Source: an uncultured Eubacteriales bacterium
Lineage (GTDB): Bacteria > Bacillota > Clostridia > Christensenellales > Christensenellaceae
DNA length: 7,192 bases
Reading direction: 5' to 3'
NCBI GenBank assembly: GCA_905193725.1
Contig: CAJJPW010000108.1
Coordinates: 1-7,192 of the forward strand
Part shown: piece after piece, positions 5,584 to 7,192 of the stretch
Numbering within the stretch: position 1 is the stretch's first letter
Layout: each line of letters starts with the position of its first letter
Program-made: the position numbers and the translations under genes
Notes under the pieces: model-generated
Database searches by the model: none
What the model saw: the letters and a program-made list of their open reading frames with translations, nothing else
What the model was told of the DNA's origin: nothing

Positions 5584-6096
5584 TTAGACAAGTTCCAGCA
5601 CGACAACTTCAGCAGCATCGCCCCGTCTTGGACCTTTTTTAATGATGCGGGTGTATCCACCGCCCTGGCCTAAGTCTTTAGCGCGCTTATCGTATTTAGG
5701 AGCGATCTCTCTAAATAACTTTTCTACTACTGGATATTTATTGTCCTTTGTGCGCTGTGCGTAGTCGTATTTGCTTTCCTTGTTCTGCTTGGTCTCTGGA
5801 ACGTCATACAAATACGCCATGAGTTGCCTTCTCACTGCCAACTTCGCAGGAGTGTCGTTTACAAACTCCATTTCTACTTTATTGCCATCTTTATCTTTAA
5901 CTACTTTTTTAACAGGCTCTGTCTGTTCATAGACATGAATGGCTTTTGTTATGAGCTTTTCAGCAATCGAACGCACTTCTTTTGCACGAGCTAGTGTGGT
6001 TTCAATTCTACCATTCCAAATCAGAGCAGTAACTTGGTTTCTCAAAAGAGCTCTTCTCTGATCCGAAGGCCTACTTAGCTTGTTAATTGTGGCCAT
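5584..6096 (-). CDS. rplQ: 50S ribosomal protein L17, enlarged form
   Basis: L17 binds 23S rRNA near the exit-tunnel side of the large subunit. The N-terminal core (about 1-52, with [17 protein letters not shown] at 9-25) and the C-terminal core (124-170, with [17 protein letters not shown] and GPRRGDAAE) are clearly L17. At 170 residues it is well above the common length of roughly 115-130. The extra residues lie mainly at about 55-82, a charged KDKDGNK-containing stretch, and about 99-121, a lysine-rich stretch. I recall similarly enlarged L17 proteins in Clostridia, so this looks like a lineage variant rather than an error, and the reading frame is intact. GGGAGGAAGG lies upstream of the ATG. 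The gene follows rpoA by 23 bp and is the last of its operon. Confidence 0.97.
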   Translation of the reverse strand: MATINKLSRPSDQRRALLRNQVTALIWNGRIETTLARAKEVRSIAEKLITKAIHVYEQTEPVKKVVKDKDGNKVEMEFVNDTPAKLAVRRQLMAYLYDVPETKQNKESKYDYAQRTKDNKYPVVEKLFREIAPKYDKRAKDLGQGGGYTRIIKKGPRRGDAAEVVVLELV

Positions 6097-6119
6097 GTGT
6101 CCTTCCTCCCTACCTAAAA

Positions 6120-7064
6120 TTAATCATCCTGCTTGAGGCTTAAGCCCAAGGCAGCTAGTTTTTGTTGTACTTCTTCTAGGGATTTTCTTCCCAAGTTTCT
6201 CACTTTCATCATATCCTCTTCGTCCCGCTCAATCAGCTCCTGCACTGTGTTGATGTTGGCACGCTTTAAGCAGTTGTAGGAACGAACGGATAAGTCAAGT
6301 TCTTCTATGGTGATTTCCAGTACTTTTTCTTTTTTATCTTCTTCTTTCTCTACCATGATCTCTACATCGTTCACATGGTCAGCCAAATTGATAAATTGCG
6401 ACAAGTACTCTGTTAATATCTTCGCTGCCAAAGAGATCGATTCCTCTGCTGTTACCGAACCGTTGGTCCACACTTCTATGGTGAGCTTATCATAGTCAGT
6501 AACTTGGCCAATACGAGTATTTTCCACGCTGAAATTTACTTTAGTAATTGGCGTGAATAGAGAATCTATGGGAATCACTCCAATTGGCATATCCGGCGTT
6601 TTATTTCTCTCAGCTAGTACATAACCTCTGCCTTTAGCGAATGTAACTTCCATCCGCAGTGCAGCACCCTCCCCTAAAGTTGCAATATGTTGCTCTGGAT
6701 TGATAATCTCAATGTCTGAATCCAAAGCAAAATCACCAGCGGTTACCTCTTTCGGTCCAACCTCATCAATCACCAAGGTTTTGGGTTCCTCTGTAAATAG
6801 CTTTGCAGAAATTCCCTTTAAATTTAACACAATATTCGTCACGTCTTCTTTAACGCCTGGAATTGTTGAAAACTCATGCAATACGCCGTCAATTTTCATC
6901 TTGGTCACTGCCGCGCCTGGCAGACAAGATAAAAGCACGCGCCGGAGCGAGTTGCCCAGTGTCGTCCCAAAGCCCCTTTCCAAGGGCTCCATCACAAACT
7001 TGGCATATTTATTATCATCGCTGCGTTCTGCAATCTCAATCTTTGGTTTTTCAATTTCTAGCAT
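6120..7064 (-). CDS. rpoA: DNA-directed RNA polymerase subunit alpha
   Basis: The alpha subunit dimerises to nucleate RNA polymerase assembly, and its C-terminal domain binds UP-element DNA and activators. The 314-residue product has standard length. The N-terminal domain (1 to about 232) includes the highly conserved [15 protein letters not shown] (31-45). A charged linker (about 233-248) is followed by the C-terminal domain with [11 protein letters not shown] (261-271) and [10 protein letters not shown] (290-299). Arg261, Asn264 and Lys294 correspond to the E. coli DNA-contacting residues Arg265, Asn268 and Lys298. I chose the ATG at 7064, which has AAGGAGGG ten bases upstream, over an in-frame ATG at 7106 that adds 14 residues foreign to the family and spans that ribosome binding site. 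It lies between rpsD and rplQ. Confidence 0.98.
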   Translation of the reverse strand: MLEIEKPKIEIAERSDDNKYAKFVMEPLERGFGTTLGNSLRRVLLSCLPGAAVTKMKIDGVLHEFSTIPGVKEDVTNIVLNLKGISAKLFTEEPKTLVIDEVGPKEVTAGDFALDSDIEIINPEQHIATLGEGAALRMEVTFAKGRGYVLAERNKTPDMPIGVIPIDSLFTPITKVNFSVENTRIGQVTDYDKLTIEVWTNGSVTAEESISLAAKILTEYLSQFINLADHVNDVEIMVEKEEDKKEKVLEITIEELDLSVRSYNCLKRANINTVQELIERDEEDMMKVRNLGRKSLEEVQQKLAALGLSLKQDD

Positions 7065-7074
7065 ATGTTTAAAA

Positions 7075-7082
7075 CCCTCCTT
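7075..7082 (-). promoter_or_regulatory. Ribosome binding site deciding the rpoA start
   Basis: AAGGAGGG on the minus strand, ten bases before the ATG at 7064, is a near-perfect match to the anti-Shine-Dalgarno. It lies inside the longer open frame that begins at 7106 and so argues for the shorter, family-typical protein. Confidence 0.9.
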
Positions 7083-7133
7083 CAGGTTTCGATATTTTGA
7101 GGGCAAGCAACAACTAATGCTACCATCCAGTTA

Positions 7134-7192
7134 TTACTTAGAATACAACTCAACGATCAACTGTTCTTTGATATTTTCAGGGATATCGGCTC
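7134..7192 (-). CDS. rpsD: 30S ribosomal protein S4, C-terminal end (partial)
   Basis: The last 18 codons before a tandem stop (TAA TAA, 7136-7131) translate to ADIPENIKEQLIVELYSK, the characteristic C-terminus of bacterial S4. S4 nucleates 30S assembly on 16S rRNA and, in many bacteria, represses its own operon. The rest of the gene lies beyond the window. It is 69 bp upstream of rpoA on the same strand, matching the clostridial arrangement of S4 inside the rpoA operon; in Bacillus subtilis rpsD stands elsewhere. Confidence 0.93.
   Translation of the reverse strand, partial: ADIPENIKEQLIVELYSK

Overview
The window is a housekeeping locus in which every convincing gene lies on the minus strand. 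Gene order, strong Shine-Dalgarno sequences, sigma-A-type promoters and moderately AT-rich sequence point to a Gram-positive Firmicute, most likely in the Clostridia. rpsD sits directly upstream of rpoA, as is usual in Clostridia but not in Bacillus subtilis, and the L17 protein is of an enlarged type that I associate with Clostridia. I cannot name a genus.

In transcription order (high to low coordinates): the 3' end of rpsD (S4), rpoA (RNA polymerase alpha) and rplQ (L17) end at a long hairpin terminator (5508-5550). After about 260 bp of leader with a candidate promoter, a second unit begins: ecfA1, ecfA2 and ecfT, which form the shared energizing module of group II ECF vitamin/metal importers, then truA (tRNA pseudouridine synthase) and a small FMN nitroreductase-family gene. 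A strong promoter (1183-1211) and an RNA leader consistent with the L13 autoregulatory leader precede rplM (L13) and rpsI (S9), which end at a strong terminator (185-218). Beyond it, at the low-coordinate edge, a promoter with an overlapping near-perfect palindrome precedes the first 8 codons of an unidentified gene.

The genes couple transcription (alpha subunit), translation (S4, L17, L13, S9, TruA) and micronutrient import (EcfA1A2T, whose substrate-specific S components must be encoded elsewhere). The block is close to the classical Firmicute order rpoA-rplQ-ecfA1-ecfA2-ecfT-truA-rplM-rpsI. The main departures are the nitroreductase gene between truA and rplM, the enlarged L17 and two palindromes embedded in promoters. 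I see no phage, transposon, CRISPR, toxin-antitoxin or defence system here, and no evidence for a wholly new system. The most interesting points are the two operator-like palindromes.
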